Shown piece after piece: positions 62,570-64,000 of a DNA stretch of 64,000 bases. The position numbers and the translations under genes are program-made. Source of the stretch: Balneolaceae bacterium UBA7797 (GTDB lineage Bacteria > Bacteroidota > Rhodothermia > Balneolales > Balneolaceae); NCBI GenBank assembly GCA_002480645.1, contig DLCN01000022.1, positions 3,255-67,254 of the forward strand. Reading direction: 5' to 3'. Below the pieces are notes generated by a model, which saw only the letters and a list, made by a program, of their open reading frames with translations, did not search any database and was not told where the DNA came from. Position 1 is the stretch's first letter. Every line of letters starts with the position of its first letter.

Positions 62570-64000
62570 ATGTCTTTAAATAAATTTCAAACCTTAGCCT
62601 TATTGCTGTTTCTTACATTTCCGGCAATGGCCCGGCAATCTGTTTCTGTTAGTGGTTATGTGAAAGATGCTTCAACCGGCGAAACTCTTATCTCAGCCAA
62701 TGTGGCACTCCTTGAAAACAACCGGGGCTCTACCACAAATACACTGGGATATTATACCATTACCAATTTACAACCCGGAACTTATATTCTCGCCTGCTCC
62801 TACATCGGGTACGATCTGTATAAACAGGAAATCACTTTGAAAGAAGGTGATAACTTAAGAATTGAGATCTCATTAGAACCTCAGGTAATTATGAGTGAGG
62901 AGATCATCGTTCGGAGCGATCGTGAACAGGAAGAGTTAAAGAATATAGGTTCCGCCCAGGTTACAACGGAAACCATCAAAGCACTGCCGGCAATATTTGA
63001 AGCGGATGTATTTCGTTCTATTCAATTTCTACCCGGTGTAAAATCAGCTTCTGATTTTTCCAGTGGGCTGTATATTCGCGGAGGCGGTCCCGATCAAACC
63101 CTGATCCTGCTCGATCAAACCACGGTTTATAATCCCAGTCACTTTTTTGGGTTCTTTTCCACATTCAATCCAGATGCCATTAAAGATGTGCGTCTTTATA
63201 AAGGAGGTTATCCGGCGGAATTTGGTGGTCGCTTAGGTTCCGTTTTATCCATATATAATAAAGATGGTAACAGAAAAAGAGTATCGGGTACGGCCACTCT
63301 TGGCATGCTCGCTTCGAGAGCGGCTATCGAAGGTCCATGGAAAAAAGGATCCTATATGCTTGCAATCCGCAGATCTACTCTGGAACCATTGCTCGCAGCA
63401 CTGAGGGCTCAAAGTGACAACATCCCATCCAAGTTCTACTTTTACGACATAAACGGGAAACTGAATTTTGATGCTTCCATGGATGATAAATTCTCGCTCG
63501 CCTTCTATTCAGGAACCGATAAAGTGGCCTTCCCTTTTGCCGATGATGCTCAGTTTGTACTTAATTATGGTAATCAAACCTTGAGCGGGAACTGGACACA
63601 TATCTTCAATGAAAAACTCTTTTCAAATTTTGTATTAACCGGTTCTCGCTATTTCAATTTTCCCGAATTTGAAGCTGCGGGTACCCCCTTTCGTCGTGAT
63701 AATAATATTTACGATTTTTCCCTGAAATCTGATCTGGAATATTTACCTAATGATAAACATCAGATCAAAACCGGATTATGGGCCGGAGTGTTTACCTTCC
63801 GCATTCAGGACAGATTTGATGGCGATCTTGGATTCACCAGCAGAATTCATGCTCAGTATGGCTCTTATTATGTACAGGATACATGGAGACCGGATGATCG
63901 GTGGAAAATTATCGGAGGACTTCGGGCAAGCTATTTTTCTGACGGGGATTATCTCCGGTTAGAACCCCGTTTATCTGCTGAGTTTAAGCTAACCGACCGC
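62570..64000 (+). CDS. TonB-dependent receptor with carboxypeptidase-like domain, 3' part outside the window
   Basis: The visible 477 codons start MSLNKFQTLALLLFLTFPAM, a signal peptide, followed by a CarboxypepD_reg-like domain (about 25-110, VSGYVKDASTGETLISANV), a plug (LYIRGGGPDQTLILLDQTTVYNPSHFFGFFSTF) and the beginning of the barrel. There is no stop before the window edge. It is the first chromosomal gene after ssrA. Confidence 0.88.
   Translation, partial: MSLNKFQTLALLLFLTFPAMARQSVSVSGYVKDASTGETLISANVALLENNRGSTTNTLGYYTITNLQPGTYILACSYIGYDLYKQEITLKEGDNLRIEISLEPQVIMSEEIIVRSDREQEELKNIGSAQVTTETIKALPAIFEADVFRSIQFLPGVKSASDFSSGLYIRGGGPDQTLILLDQTTVYNPSHFFGFFSTFNPDAIKDVRLYKGGYPAEFGGRLGSVLSIYNKDGNRKRVSGTATLGMLASRAAIEGPWKKGSYMLAIRRSTLEPLLAALRAQSDNIPSKFYFYDINGKLNFDASMDDKFSLAFYSGTDKVAFPFADDAQFVLNYGNQTLSGNWTHIFNEKLFSNFVLTGSRYFNFPEFEAAGTPFRRDNNIYDFSLKSDLEYLPNDKHQIKTGLWAGVFTFRIQDRFDGDLGFTSRIHAQYGSYYVQDTWRPDDRWKIIGGLRASYFSDGDYLRLEPRLSAEFKLTDR

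Overview
The window is a chromosomal segment from a free-living Gram-negative member of the Bacteroidota/Balneolota group; a Balneolaceae-like organism is my best guess. The inference rests on a type IX secretion plug lipoprotein, TonB-dependent receptors with carboxypeptidase-like N-termini, a FecR anti-sigma factor, an OstA-like LPS-transport protein, and a 30-residue basic protein of the AURKAIP1/COX24 (bS22-like) type. Most starts lack a strong Shine-Dalgarno sequence. The chromosomal genes use the standard code, with many TGA stops.

Layout. 1-628 has no convincing gene but holds a diverged direct repeat and two hairpins. 635-4575 (+) is ccmB, holB, dapF and a T9SS plug lipoprotein, tightly packed. 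4572-17964 (-) is one compact run: an RqcH/NFACT protein, aroK, aroB, tamB, rnr and a large secreted beta-propeller/barrel protein. 17999-24010 (+, with hup and a bS22-like gene on the minus strand) contains a broken DUF2007 gene, an AGCS amino-acid symporter, upp, lptC and an OstA-like gene. 24011-29934 holds secreted proteins, FecR and a TonB receptor. 29931-33161 (-) is a sensor-linked class III nucleotidyl cyclase. 33430-39099 (+) is a hexuronate operon: KDG kinase, mannonate dehydratase, KDPG aldolase and a complete DctP/Q/M TRAP transporter. These would import a hexuronate-type acid and take mannonate through KDG and KDPG to pyruvate and glyceraldehyde-3-phosphate.

39316-62028 is a 22.7-kb integrative element inserted in the 3' end of ssrA (tmRNA, 62015-62380, minus). 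It is bounded by a 19-bp direct repeat (39297-39315 and 62010-62028), with a tyrosine integrase next to the right end and integrase-arm-like TCACGTTTTTG repeats inside both ends. Left of it lies what looks like an older ssrA-3'/terminator scar.

The element carries two very different gene blocks. The left block (40205-43920) has a divergent HTH regulator, an 826-codon primase-helicase and a 177-codon unknown gene. These three frames contain nine in-frame TGA codons but no in-frame TAA or TAG, and they end at TAG, TAA and TAA. Trp fits the TGA contexts, so I read this block as TGA-to-Trp recoded, or dependent on UGA suppression. The right block (46095-56670) is a six-gene operon with a SNF2 helicase, two unknown proteins, a Cro/C1-type regulator, and type III Mod and Res subunits. 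Its genes are joined by ATGA/TAATG overlaps in which TGA is a working stop. The remainder (56713-60583) is phage-like: a YqaJ exonuclease with a DUF669-like partner, a DUF932 protein, a PD-(D/E)XK nuclease and a RadC/JAB protein. After tmRNA, a TonB-dependent receptor gene starts at 62570 and runs off the window.
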